Source: Candidatus Blautia intestinigallinarum
GTDB taxonomy: Bacteria > Bacillota > Clostridia > Lachnospirales > Lachnospiraceae
Direction of reading: 5' to 3'
Assembly (NCBI GenBank): GCA_019112635.1
Contig: DXIX01000017.1
Location: forward strand, 124,001-188,000
Length of the DNA: 64,000 nt
Of the stretch, positions 35,076 through 43,172 are shown one piece after another. How positions within the stretch are numbered: the stretch's first letter is position 1; each line of letters starts with the position of its first letter. The notes beneath the pieces are model-generated. The model worked only from the letters and a program-made list of their open reading frames with translations. It was not told the DNA's origin and did no database searches. Position numbers and translations under genes: made by a program.

Positions 35076-35783
35076 TTAGAGGTCGCAGGAGAATACAGGG
35101 TGTTCCTTATCTACAAATCCTACTTCCACCTGGCAGTCGAAGGTCTTTTTGAGAAGGTCAGCCAGAGCGTCCCGGGCTTCCAGCACTTTGTCCTTGTTAA
35201 TGTCTGTGAATCCATCGATGGGGAAGAAAAGATTCTTAGTCTCTTCTGTGATCTTGCCGATTTCGCTCTGACGCCAGGTCCAGCGGCGGGTACGGACTTC
35301 CTGTCCGGAAGCATAGATCATCTCTCCCACATCCGGAGTTTCTGCCTGATCGGAACCAAATGGTGTGAAATGATCTCCTTCTTTGGCTGCGCGGACACAG
35401 AGCGCTTCCGGAATGGTGTCTGTATCGTGAGCTCCTATGGGAAGATCATACTGGATGGAGACTGCATTTCCCAGATCCACAACAGCGTTGATGTGGGGAA
35501 AACCTTTGCCTTTGGCAATTCTGGTCAGTAAAGCCTCAATGGAACACATAAATTTATTGGGATTGATGCCCAGTGTGCGGAATGCTTCCCTGTAAGGGAC
35601 GATCTCCGGCTGCTCTTTGACTTTCTTGCCCTCATATTTTGCTTCACATTTCTTAATATTTTCTGCCAGCAAGGCTTCGATTTCCGGCGCTTCTTTCGTG
35701 TTGTCCACACCTTTGACGGTGACAACACCGAAGCAGGCATTCGGCAATGCCTCGAAAAGTTCAGGATAAACTTCAAATTTCAT
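35076..35783 (-). CDS. B3/4 domain (tRNA-editing-like) protein
   Basis: The 235-residue protein consists of a B3/4 domain, the fold of the editing site in the beta subunit of phenylalanyl-tRNA synthetase. Visible family features are YREAFRTLGINPNKF, INAVVDLGNAVSIQYDLPIGAHD and EVRTRRWTWRQSE. The start ATG 35783 has AGGAGGG eight bases upstream, which excludes a longer frame. Stand-alone B3/4 proteins are suspected to clear mischarged tRNA, but the substrate is unknown. Confidence 0.9.
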   Translation of the reverse strand: MKFEVYPELFEALPNACFGVVTVKGVDNTKEAPEIEALLAENIKKCEAKYEGKKVKEQPEIVPYREAFRTLGINPNKFMCSIEALLTRIAKGKGFPHINAVVDLGNAVSIQYDLPIGAHDTDTIPEALCVRAAKEGDHFTPFGSDQAETPDVGEMIYASGQEVRTRRWTWRQSEIGKITEETKNLFFPIDGFTDINKDKVLEARDALADLLKKTFDCQVEVGFVDKEHPVFSCDL

Positions 35784-35817
35784 GTAAATAACCCTCCTAT
35801 ATTGATTTAACGCCACC

Positions 35818-35846
35818 ATTATACTCTCTGCTTTGAAAAAAAACAA
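35818..35846 (-). promoter_or_regulatory. Promoter of the B3/4 gene
   Basis: On the minus strand TTGTTT, 17 bases, TATAAT, about 35 bases before the start. Confidence 0.7.
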
Positions 35847-35854
35847 GAGTTACT

Positions 35855-36856
35855 TTAAAGCGGTAAAGAACTGCGGCGGAAAGGTCCCAGGGGAACACTT
35901 GCAATCTTTCCTGTGATAACCAAGAAAGGTTTCCTGGAGAAAAACCACACCAGGAACAGGCAGAAAAGCAAAAGCCCCAGTATCTGCGGGAATGTCCGGA
36001 CCGTTGAGAGGATGGGGGTCATCTTGTTCATAGTCTGAAACAGAAGGCCATGGAAAATGTAGACAGGCAAGGTCCGTTGTCCTATGTAAGAGAAAGCGGT
36101 CTGCGTTTTTGGCAGAAGAATCATGAAGAAAAACAGAAAGCCAAACGAGACCAGGTAACAGAGGATGCGTGTCAGGATTCCCTCTGTGGCGTTTAACCCC
36201 ATACTTGCATAGGAATATCTTCCGTGGAAAATACGTATGGTGGAAGTGTAGATACACAGAAGGGCAAGGAGGGTTCCAAGAGACAGACCGCCAACAGCTA
36301 TGCAGGAAGCCCGGCGAAACCGATGCCGGATCTGAGTGACATATTCGGTTGTAAAACAGGTTCCGGCCAGGAAAAACGGATAGAAATACACGATTCTGGG
36401 AATCGTGAGAAAATTATCCAGCTCACTGAAACCAATCAGAAGACCGGCCAGAAATGATAAAGGCAGGTAGTAGGGGATTTTCCGAATCCAGGGGGTCAGA
36501 AACCGCCACACAAAGAGAGCGGCCAGGTACCACAGCGTGAATTTCGGGTATGCCAGATATAATTTTGTTTCCTTATGAATGACATAGGTATACAGCAGAT
36601 AATAGAGAATCTCGTATACAAAATAGGGAATCAAAAGTTTTTGAATCAATTTTCGCAGTGATTCCACAGATTTGGAAAAATAGCCGGAAATAAAAATGAA
36701 AGCCGGCATGTGAAAGGAAAAAATAAACCCTCTCATGGCTGAGATTATGAGACTATTTTTAAAACAGGGCTCCACAAAATGGCCGACTACTACCAGAAAA
36801 ATTAGAAAAAAACGATAATTGTCAAATAGATATTCTCTTTCTTTTTCTTTTCCCAT
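35855..36856 (-). CDS. Acyltransferase 3 family membrane protein
   Basis: The 333-residue protein has about ten membrane segments and the acyltransferase-3 opening YLFDNYRFFLIFLVVVGHF, with the catalytic-type His of VVGHF (about H27) and the SFHMPAFIFISGYF motif. Such proteins O-acylate wall polymers or exopolysaccharides. No glycan genes adjoin, so the target is unknown. AAGGAG lies seven bases before the ATG. Confidence 0.87.
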   Translation of the reverse strand: MGKEKEREYLFDNYRFFLIFLVVVGHFVEPCFKNSLIISAMRGFIFSFHMPAFIFISGYFSKSVESLRKLIQKLLIPYFVYEILYYLLYTYVIHKETKLYLAYPKFTLWYLAALFVWRFLTPWIRKIPYYLPLSFLAGLLIGFSELDNFLTIPRIVYFYPFFLAGTCFTTEYVTQIRHRFRRASCIAVGGLSLGTLLALLCIYTSTIRIFHGRYSYASMGLNATEGILTRILCYLVSFGFLFFFMILLPKTQTAFSYIGQRTLPVYIFHGLLFQTMNKMTPILSTVRTFPQILGLLLFCLFLVWFFSRKPFLVITGKIASVPLGPFRRSSLPL

Positions 36857-36922
36857 AAAAAACTCCTTGATGTGCAGGCTGAAATGTTCGAAAATCCGGG
36901 CCTTGAATTTGCAGTCATTGGT

Positions 36923-36950
36923 ATTCTATCACGTTGTCCGGAAAATACAA
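36923..36950 (-). promoter_or_regulatory. Probable promoter of the acyltransferase gene
   Basis: On the minus strand TTGTAT, 16 bases, TAGAAT, about 67 bases before the start. Confidence 0.5.
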
Positions 36951-36972
36951 GATAAAGTGAAAAAGGAAATTT

Positions 36973-37025
36973 TTATTGACATATGTTAATAACAGAGGTA
37001 TTATGTTATTAACATATGTCAATAA
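36973..37025. promoter_or_regulatory. Perfect 22 bp inverted repeat over the DUF134-NifX promoter (operator)
   Basis: The arms 36973-36994 and 37004-37025 are exact reverse complements with a 9-base spacer. Each arm holds a near-palindrome TTRACATATGTYAA (36976-36989 and 37009-37022), centred 33 bases apart, about three helical turns. The left arm contains the -35 and the spacer plus right arm hold the -10, so a bound dimer pair would block transcription. Confidence 0.8.
36976..37004 (+). promoter_or_regulatory. Promoter of the DUF134-NifX fusion gene
   Basis: TTGACA (36976-36981), 17 bases, TATTAT (36999-37004), embedded in the inverted repeat. Confidence 0.82.
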
Positions 37026-37038
37026 CAGGAGGTGCAAG

Positions 37039-37785
37039 ATGCCACGGCCGAATAAAGAAAAGAGAGTCTGCAGAATGCCGTTGTGCGCTGAATTTGTGGC
37101 TGCCCGGGGAAATGGCCATAGCCATCGGATTCAGATGTCAGTGGAAGAATACGAGACGATACGGCTGATTGACTATATGGGAATGACGCAGGCTGAATGT
37201 GCGGCTTCCATGGATGTGGGAAGGGCTACCGTACAGAGTCTCTACACAGATGCCCGCAAAAAACTTGCGCGTTTTCTGGTGGAAGCTTCTGTTCTGGAGA
37301 TTCAGGGAGGAAATTTTATTGTGGCAGGGCGTCATTCCTGTTGTGCAGACACAGAAAAAGGAAAGGTAAAGAAGGAGGATCTTAAAATGAGATTAGCAGT
37401 AACATACGAAAATGGACAGGTATTTCAGCATTTCGGACACACTGAGCAGTTTAAAATTTATGATATTGAGGACGGCAAAGTCATTGGCAGCCAGGTGATT
37501 GATACCAACGGAAGCGGCCATGGCGCTCTGGCAGGATTTCTGAAAAATATGGATGTGGAAGTCTTGATTTGCGGCGGAATCGGAGGAGGAGCCAGAAATG
37601 CTCTCGCTGAGGCAGGTATCCAGCTCTTTCCAGGTGCCTGCGGAGATGCAGATGCCCAGGTCGAGTCTTATCTGAACGGAAATCTGAATTATGATCCGGA
37701 TACCGTATGCAGTCACCACGAGCATGGTGAGGGAAATTGTCAGGATCACGGACAGCATGAGTGCGGTCACCACTGTGGACAGTAA
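37039..37785 (+). CDS. DUF134 DNA-binding domain fused to NifX/NifB-like iron-molybdenum cofactor domain
   Basis: A 248-residue two-domain protein. DUF134 (about 1-95) opens MPRPNKEKRVCRMP and has a sigma-like HTH (MTQAECAASMDVGRATVQSLY). The dinitrogenase FeMo-cofactor domain begins at M117 (MRLAVTYENGQVFQHFGH) and holds ICGGIGGGARNAL. The last 25 residues are His/Cys-rich and likely bind metal. The start ATG follows AGGAGGTG. A strong internal site AAGGAGG (37372-37378) lies eight bases before M117 (37387), so a free cofactor-domain protein may also be made. The HTH could bind the palindrome upstream; this is inference. No nif genes are nearby. Confidence 0.85.
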   Translation: MPRPNKEKRVCRMPLCAEFVAARGNGHSHRIQMSVEEYETIRLIDYMGMTQAECAASMDVGRATVQSLYTDARKKLARFLVEASVLEIQGGNFIVAGRHSCCADTEKGKVKKEDLKMRLAVTYENGQVFQHFGHTEQFKIYDIEDGKVIGSQVIDTNGSGHGALAGFLKNMDVEVLICGGIGGGARNALAEAGIQLFPGACGDADAQVESYLNGNLNYDPDTVCSHHEHGEGNCQDHGQHECGHHCGQ

Positions 37786-37819
37786 CAGGTATTAAAAAAG
37801 AATTTCTTTATAGAGATAC

Positions 37820-37867
37820 AAAAAATGGAAGTAATCCGCAAAATCACTTGGATTACTTCCATTTTTT
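37820..37867. terminator. Bidirectional terminator, DUF134-NifX and ABC-class ATPase genes
   Basis: A perfect 18-pair stem (aaaaaatggaagtaatcc with ggattacttccatttttt) and 12-base loop; T runs on both strands. Confidence 0.9.
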
Positions 37868-37886
37868 CATGTCATATCAACTCATA

Positions 37887-39608
37887 TCAACGCGGGAGCT
37901 TCCAGCCGCGGTAACGATTCAGACAACAGCGGATTTCTTCCACTCTTGGCATGGCCAGATTTCCTGGCACCACGGAGGTATCGAAAAGACCTTCCAAGCC
38001 TTTTTTGCTGAGAAGATTTTCCAAAGCCTGAATGATCGACGGGAAAGAACGCTTTCCATCCGCAAGATTTTCCAGAGTGTAGCGAAGGATATGGCCCAGG
38101 GCGTTAGTCTGTTCCATGTCAGCCAGTTGCTCCACGTAACGCAGATCCACAGTCTCACGGTTCAAGGAGAAGGAATCCCGGGACAGAACTTTCAGCTTCA
38201 TGCGGTCTTGGTTTCTGCCTCTTTGGCCCGAACGGGCGGAAGGGGCTAAGACTGGTGTCCGCAGATCTTTAGGCTGAACATATGGATTTTTTTCCGTCTT
38301 GGGCAGTGGGTATTTCGCACAAAGCTGCTTGGCCTTCTCTGTGATATCATAGGGACGGTAAGAGTCCATCTGGATGATGGTGTCTGCTTTATGGAAGAAA
38401 GCGCCGGAGCTTCCTGCCACCAGGATGGTGGAACAGCCGGCCTGCTCATAAATTTCCCGGATTCTCTCCAGAAACGGTGTGATAGGTTCTTTTTTGCGGC
38501 TGATCAGGGTCTGCATCATCTCGTCCCGGACCATAAAGTTGGTGGCAGAGGTGTCCTCATCAATCAGGAACAGCCGGCTTGCGCCGTAGAGACCTTCCAC
38601 GATGTTGGCAGCCTGGGAGGTACTTCCACTGGCATCCAGAGAAGTGAAGCAGTGGGTATCTTTTTTATTCGGAAGGTCATTGATAAACAAAGAGATATCA
38701 ATCTCCTGGATATGACGGCCATCCTCCGCGCGGATTTTCAGGGCAGAGGAATCGGTGATCACGTATTCCCGTCCATCCCCTGCAATATGATTGTAGACGC
38801 CCATTTCCAGGGCCTGCAGCAGAGTGGATTTTCCATGGTATCCGCCGCCCACGATCAGAGTGACTCCCTGCGGGATTCCCATTCCGGACAGCGTGCCTTT
38901 GTGGGGAAGATTCAAAGAGACACGAAGGGAATCCGGGGATGAAAAGGAGATTCCGTTTTTCATGGGAAAATCACTGACACCGCTCTGTCTTGGAAGGATA
39001 GAACCATCCGCGATGAAAGCAGACAAGTGAAGCCGGGACAGTTCCAGACGGATAAAATGCTGATCCTCAGCCAGTTCGAAGACCTGTCTTACTTTGTCTG
39101 GGTTCTGATTTTTGTAATACAGGGCACGGGTGACGCAGCCGGGCAGAATCTGAAAGAGAATTTTGTCCAGCTCCGGGGCATTGATGGTACGTCCGTTCGC
39201 GGGGAATCCAATCTCAAAGCGGACATGAATCCCATCCGCGTCGATGCTGCAGGCTGTACGTTCAAGAATTTCCTGGCCGCAGTGAGTGATGCGCAGAATT
39301 CCGCTTTTTCCGGAGCCCTTAGCCTGAAAACTGTGCGGAGTCAGTTCCTGTTCCATACGCCGGGTGAGATAATCTTCCAGAGCGATCCTGGTGTGATTCT
39401 CCTGATAATATTCCTGTGGAAATCCAGCTTTTCTGTGGGAGACAAAGATTCTCACATTGGAAGGAGAAGCAAAGGGGTCACCCTGTACATGCTCAATATG
39501 CAGAATGTATTGCTGAAAATCATAACTTCCCCGCAGCGATTTGTAAGCAGGGTAACTCTTTCTGTTTAAAGAAGCCAGATGGCTTCGAAGCTGTATCGAT
39601 GTATTCAT
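37887..39608 (-). CDS. ABC-class ATPase of the PF09818 (P-loop domain) family
   Basis: The 573-residue soluble protein belongs to a predicted-ATPase family. Walker A is GGGYHGKSTLLQALE with the unusual His before GKS; Walker B is LFLIDEDTSATNFMVRDEMM; a signature-like DASGSTSQAANI segment lies between them. The N-terminal ~200 residues are alpha/beta and the C-terminal ~130 are basic and helical. No membrane partner is encoded nearby. The start ATG 39608 is eight bases after AGGAGG. The biological role is unknown. Confidence 0.85.
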   Translation of the reverse strand: MNTSIQLRSHLASLNRKSYPAYKSLRGSYDFQQYILHIEHVQGDPFASPSNVRIFVSHRKAGFPQEYYQENHTRIALEDYLTRRMEQELTPHSFQAKGSGKSGILRITHCGQEILERTACSIDADGIHVRFEIGFPANGRTINAPELDKILFQILPGCVTRALYYKNQNPDKVRQVFELAEDQHFIRLELSRLHLSAFIADGSILPRQSGVSDFPMKNGISFSSPDSLRVSLNLPHKGTLSGMGIPQGVTLIVGGGYHGKSTLLQALEMGVYNHIAGDGREYVITDSSALKIRAEDGRHIQEIDISLFINDLPNKKDTHCFTSLDASGSTSQAANIVEGLYGASRLFLIDEDTSATNFMVRDEMMQTLISRKKEPITPFLERIREIYEQAGCSTILVAGSSGAFFHKADTIIQMDSYRPYDITEKAKQLCAKYPLPKTEKNPYVQPKDLRTPVLAPSARSGQRGRNQDRMKLKVLSRDSFSLNRETVDLRYVEQLADMEQTNALGHILRYTLENLADGKRSFPSIIQALENLLSKKGLEGLFDTSVVPGNLAMPRVEEIRCCLNRYRGWKLPR

Positions 39609-39780
39609 AATAAACCTCCTGTCAGTCAATAGTATACCTTGAGTTGTGAGAAAAGAAAAGCCACAAACAGAGGAAACTATTTCACCAAATAAACATATTT
39701 TGATAACGGTTTTATCACAACTTTTCTATATACTCAAAATCAAACAAGAGAGGAAAAGAAAAGGATTGGAGGAAATCAAA

Positions 39781-41358
39781 ATGAGAGATGAAAATTATGA
39801 ATTACAGATGACAGGTTCTGAAATGAAGAATGACGGAACTGGAATAAATAATCAGGAAAATAAGAATCAGGAAAATAACCATTTTCAGGCAAATGAAAAT
39901 CATACAGACAGGACAGAAAATTCATTTGACCAAAACAACGGGCCATTTGAAGAAAACAGGACAAATGAGAATCTTTACACAGGTCCGGCAAAGAAGACGG
40001 AGAATCATTCCTGGCAGAATATGAATTCAACACCTGGACAGCCAGCGGGATTCACGGAACCAACGAAGAAAAAACCAATCTTTGGTTCAGAAAAAAATAA
40101 AAGAATTGCCAAGAGAGTGGCTGCTCTGGCACTGAGTGGAATCATTGTCGGAGCGGCAGCAGGCGCAGCTTTCGTGGGTGTCAATTATGCGGCCGGCAAT
40201 ATGAATGACACGAAAGTGGTCTCCAGCACACCAACGCTTCAGACCTCGACGACTTCTTCCGGAAGCTCCTCAGGTACCATTGATGTGTCTGACGTGGCTG
40301 CAGCGGCTATGCCATCCATTGTATCCATCACAAACAAGTCGGTTCAGGAAGTACAGAATTATTTCAGCATGTTCGGCATGGGCGGCGGAACCCAGGAAGA
40401 AGAGATTGAGAGCGCAGGTTCCGGTATCATTGTGGGACAGAATGACACAGAGCTTCTGATTGTGACCAATAATCATGTGGTGGAAGATGCGGATACTCTG
40501 TCAGTCAGCTTCATTGATAACTCTGTATGTGAGGCACAGGTGAAGGGAACAGATTCTGACAACGACCTTGCGGTAGTCGCAGTGAAACTTGATGACATCT
40601 CCGATGATACCATGTCTCAGATCAAGGCAATTCAGATTGGAGATTCAGATAATCTGAAAGTAGGAGAACAGGTTGTGGCAATCGGAAACGCTCTGGGATA
40701 CGGACAGTCAGTGACCACAGGCGTGGTGAGCGCTGTGGACCGTGAGATCGAAGATTCTTCCACTCCGCTGATTCAGACAGATGCGGCGATCAATCCTGGC
40801 AACAGCGGCGGCGCTCTGATTAACATGAGTGGAGAGCTGGTGGGAATTAATTCCGCGAAACTGGCATCTACAGAGGTAGAAGGAATGGGATACGCGATTC
40901 CTGTATCGGTGGCACAGCCAATTATGGAAAATCTGATGAATCGTGAGACTCGTGAAAAAGTGTCCGAAGATCAGGCGGCATCCATCGGTATTGAAGGTGT
41001 GGATGTGGACAGCGAGACTGCTCAGACATATGGAATGCCGCAGGGAGCCTATGTGGCAAACGTAAATGAAGGAAGTGCAGCTGAGAAGGCTGGTCTGAAA
41101 TCCGGTATGATCATCACAAAATTCGATGGTACCAGTGTGGATTCCATGAGTGATCTGAAAGATCAGCTGAGTTACTATGCGGCAGGTGAGACCGTGACGA
41201 TCACGGTGGCTGTGGCTGACAACGGGGAATACAAAGAGCAGGATCTGGAGATTACCTTGGATTCCGCAGACAAATTGGATTCCACAGATTCTCAGAATCT
41301 GCAGAATGAAAGTTTTCTGAGAAACTTCCAGGGATTCCAGGATGGAAGCTTGTGGTAA
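39781..41358 (+). CDS. HtrA/DegP-type serine protease with long disordered N-terminus
   Basis: The 525-residue protein has about 105 Asn/Glu/Gln-rich cytosolic residues, a single membrane segment (about 110-136), a Ser/Thr linker, a trypsin-like protease domain and one PDZ domain (about 400-500). The catalytic triad is H232 (NNHVV), D262 (DNDLAVV) and S342 (GNSGGAL). It should degrade or refold misfolded exported proteins at the outer face. The start at 39781 has GGAGG eight bases upstream. It is close in layout to Bacillus HtrA/HtrB. No CssRS pair is visible. Confidence 0.93.
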   Translation: MRDENYELQMTGSEMKNDGTGINNQENKNQENNHFQANENHTDRTENSFDQNNGPFEENRTNENLYTGPAKKTENHSWQNMNSTPGQPAGFTEPTKKKPIFGSEKNKRIAKRVAALALSGIIVGAAAGAAFVGVNYAAGNMNDTKVVSSTPTLQTSTTSSGSSSGTIDVSDVAAAAMPSIVSITNKSVQEVQNYFSMFGMGGGTQEEEIESAGSGIIVGQNDTELLIVTNNHVVEDADTLSVSFIDNSVCEAQVKGTDSDNDLAVVAVKLDDISDDTMSQIKAIQIGDSDNLKVGEQVVAIGNALGYGQSVTTGVVSAVDREIEDSSTPLIQTDAAINPGNSGGALINMSGELVGINSAKLASTEVEGMGYAIPVSVAQPIMENLMNRETREKVSEDQAASIGIEGVDVDSETAQTYGMPQGAYVANVNEGSAAEKAGLKSGMIITKFDGTSVDSMSDLKDQLSYYAAGETVTITVAVADNGEYKEQDLEITLDSADKLDSTDSQNLQNESFLRNFQGFQDGSLW

Positions 41359-41366
41359 TTTGAACA

Positions 41367-41397
41367 AGAGAAGCGGCGAAGGCCGCTTCTTTTTTTG
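41367..41397 (+). terminator. Terminator after htrA-like gene
   Basis: agaagcggc pairs with gccgcttct over a GAAG loop, followed by TTTTTTTG. Confidence 0.9.
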
Positions 41398-41458
41398 TAT
41401 ACTTATTTTCAAATCCGGACACACTAGCACCATAACAACAAGCAGTAGGAGGTTTGAA

Positions 41459-42799
41459 ATGTTTCGTTATCTGCCAATACGTAGAGTATACGCAAGACAA
41501 GTCCTGGACTCCCGGGGAAATCCCACGGTGGAAGTGGAAGTGACGGTGGGAGAGGGAGTCATAGGTGTGAATGGATATACAGGAAGAGCAATGGTGCCGT
41601 CCGGGGCTTCCACCGGAAAATTCGAAGCAGTGGAACTGCGGGATAAAGAAAAAGAAAAATACCTGGGATTAGGTGTGCAAAAAGCGGTCAATCATGTGAA
41701 CACGAAACTGGCTGAGGCAGTTGTGGGAGAAAATGCTCTGAATCAGGAGTACATCGACCATCTGCTTTTGGAAGTGGACGGAACGGAGAATAAGAGTAAT
41801 GTGGGAGCAAACGCCATGCTGGGAGTATCCATGGCCGTAGCCCGGGCAGCAGCTCTGGCCCTTCGTCTTCCTCTCTTCCAGTATCTGGGCGGAATTCATG
41901 TCCACAGGATGCCTGTGCCGATGATGAATATACTCAACGGAGGAGTACACGCTGACAATACGGTGGATTTTCAGGAATTCATGATTATGCCTGTGGGGGC
42001 CTGCTGTTTTTCAGAAGGGCTTCGCATGTGCGCGGAGATTTACCAGTTTCTGAAGATTCTTCTGAAAGAGAAGGGACTCTCCACCGGGGTTGGCGATGAG
42101 GGAGGATTTGCCCCGGACCTTGCATCCACAAAAGAGGTGCTGGATCTGATTGTGGAGGCTGTACAAAGGGCAGGATATGAGCCTGGCAGGGAGATCGGGA
42201 TTGCCCTGGATGCGGCTGCCAGCGAACTCTACGATGAGAAGAGAAATGTCTACTATTTTCCGGGGGAGAGCAAGATGAAAGGTGAGGAGATCCTCAGAGA
42301 CTGCAAAGAGATGGTGGAATATTATGGGGATCTGGCTGAGAGATATCCCATCGTCTCCATTGAGGATGGACTCCATGAAGATGACTGGGAGGGATGGAAG
42401 CTGCTCACCCGGGAGCTGGGAGACAAGATACAGCTGGTGGGGGACGATCTGTTCGTGACCAATATTAAGAGGCTGCATTGCGGAATTAAGCTTGGTGTTG
42501 CCAATGCGGTTCTGGTGAAAGTCAATCAGATCGGAACTCTCACAGAAGCTCTGGATACAGTGGAGATGGCCCACCGCGCCGGCTATCGGGCAGTGATCTC
42601 GCATCGGTCCGGTGAGACGGAAGATCCTTTCATTGCGGATCTGGCTGTGGCGACGGGAGCCGGCCAGATCAAGACCGGAGCTCCCTGCCGGTCAGACCGG
42701 AACGCGAAATATAATCAATTGCTGCGTATCGGCGACTATTTGGGAGATCTTGCCGATTACGGGAATCCTTTTTGGCAAGAAGGGGAAACTCTGGAATAA
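41459..42799 (+). CDS. eno: Enolase
   Basis: Converts 2-phosphoglycerate to phosphoenolpyruvate in glycolysis. The 446-residue protein opens with the usual [15 protein letters not shown] and has SGASTG, the metal ligand ED of [10 protein letters not shown] and GDDLFVTN, the catalytic Lys in [10 protein letters not shown] and the signature [17 protein letters not shown]. The start ATG is six bases after AGGAGG. Family length is usually about 430; the extra residues are at both ends. Confidence 0.97.
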   Translation: MFRYLPIRRVYARQVLDSRGNPTVEVEVTVGEGVIGVNGYTGRAMVPSGASTGKFEAVELRDKEKEKYLGLGVQKAVNHVNTKLAEAVVGENALNQEYIDHLLLEVDGTENKSNVGANAMLGVSMAVARAAALALRLPLFQYLGGIHVHRMPVPMMNILNGGVHADNTVDFQEFMIMPVGACCFSEGLRMCAEIYQFLKILLKEKGLSTGVGDEGGFAPDLASTKEVLDLIVEAVQRAGYEPGREIGIALDAAASELYDEKRNVYYFPGESKMKGEEILRDCKEMVEYYGDLAERYPIVSIEDGLHEDDWEGWKLLTRELGDKIQLVGDDLFVTNIKRLHCGIKLGVANAVLVKVNQIGTLTEALDTVEMAHRAGYRAVISHRSGETEDPFIADLAVATGAGQIKTGAPCRSDRNAKYNQLLRIGDYLGDLADYGNPFWQEGETLE

Positions 42800-42814
42800 A
42801 ATCATAAAATCCGG

Positions 42815-42843
42815 TTGAAAAGCTGATGCCTTTATGTTACAAT
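42815..42843 (+). promoter_or_regulatory. Promoter of secG
   Basis: TTGAAA (42815-42820), 17 bases, TACAAT (42838-42843). Confidence 0.7.
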
Positions 42844-42871
42844 GGGAAACGATTGGTTAGGAGGTGTCAAG

Positions 42872-43111
42872 GTGGAGATTCTCAAGGCAATTTTAACAGT
42901 GATATTTGTGATCGACTGTATCGTTCTGACAGTGATCGTTTTGATGCAAGAAGGCAAGCAGCAGGGTCTGGGAGCTATCGCAGGAGCTTCCGACACATAC
43001 TGGGGAAGAAATAGAGGCCGTTCTATGGAAGGCGGCTTATTAAAAGCGACTAGAATTTTAGGAGCACTGTTCTTTGTGCTTGCTCTCGTTTTGAACTTAA
43101 AATTTTGGTAG
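42872..43111 (+). CDS. secG: Preprotein translocase subunit SecG
   Basis: A 79-residue protein of the SecYEG export channel with two membrane helices (about 3-22 and 58-77) and the conserved loop LMQEGKQQGLGAIAGASDTYWG. The GTG start at 42872 is five bases after AGGAGGTG, so an upstream in-frame ATG is rejected. It precedes rnr, as in most Firmicutes. Confidence 0.93.
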   Translation: MEILKAILTVIFVIDCIVLTVIVLMQEGKQQGLGAIAGASDTYWGRNRGRSMEGGLLKATRILGALFFVLALVLNLKFW

Positions 43112-43116
43112 AAAGC

Positions 43117-43153
43117 AAAACACTCTTGTATTCAATAATGCAAGGGTGTTTTT
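43117..43153 (+). terminator. Hairpin terminator between secG and rnr
   Basis: aaaacactcttg pairs with caagggtgtttt (one G-U), followed by TTTC. rnr starts only 20 bases later, so this may be a partial terminator. Confidence 0.72.
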
Positions 43154-43172
43154 CGACGTATAGGAGAGATTT

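Noticed and set aside
36973-37025. Inverted repeat as insertion-sequence ends or CRISPR repeat
   Set aside because: The arms are only nine bases apart, hold promoter elements, and there is no array or transposase.
36976-37038. N-terminal extension of the DUF134 gene (two repeats of TYVNNR)
   Set aside because: The repeat residues are the operator palindrome read as protein; the ribosome site AGGAGGTG points to 37039.
39646-39780. N-terminal extension of the HtrA-like protein
   Set aside because: No ribosome site; GGAGG is correctly spaced from ATG 39781.
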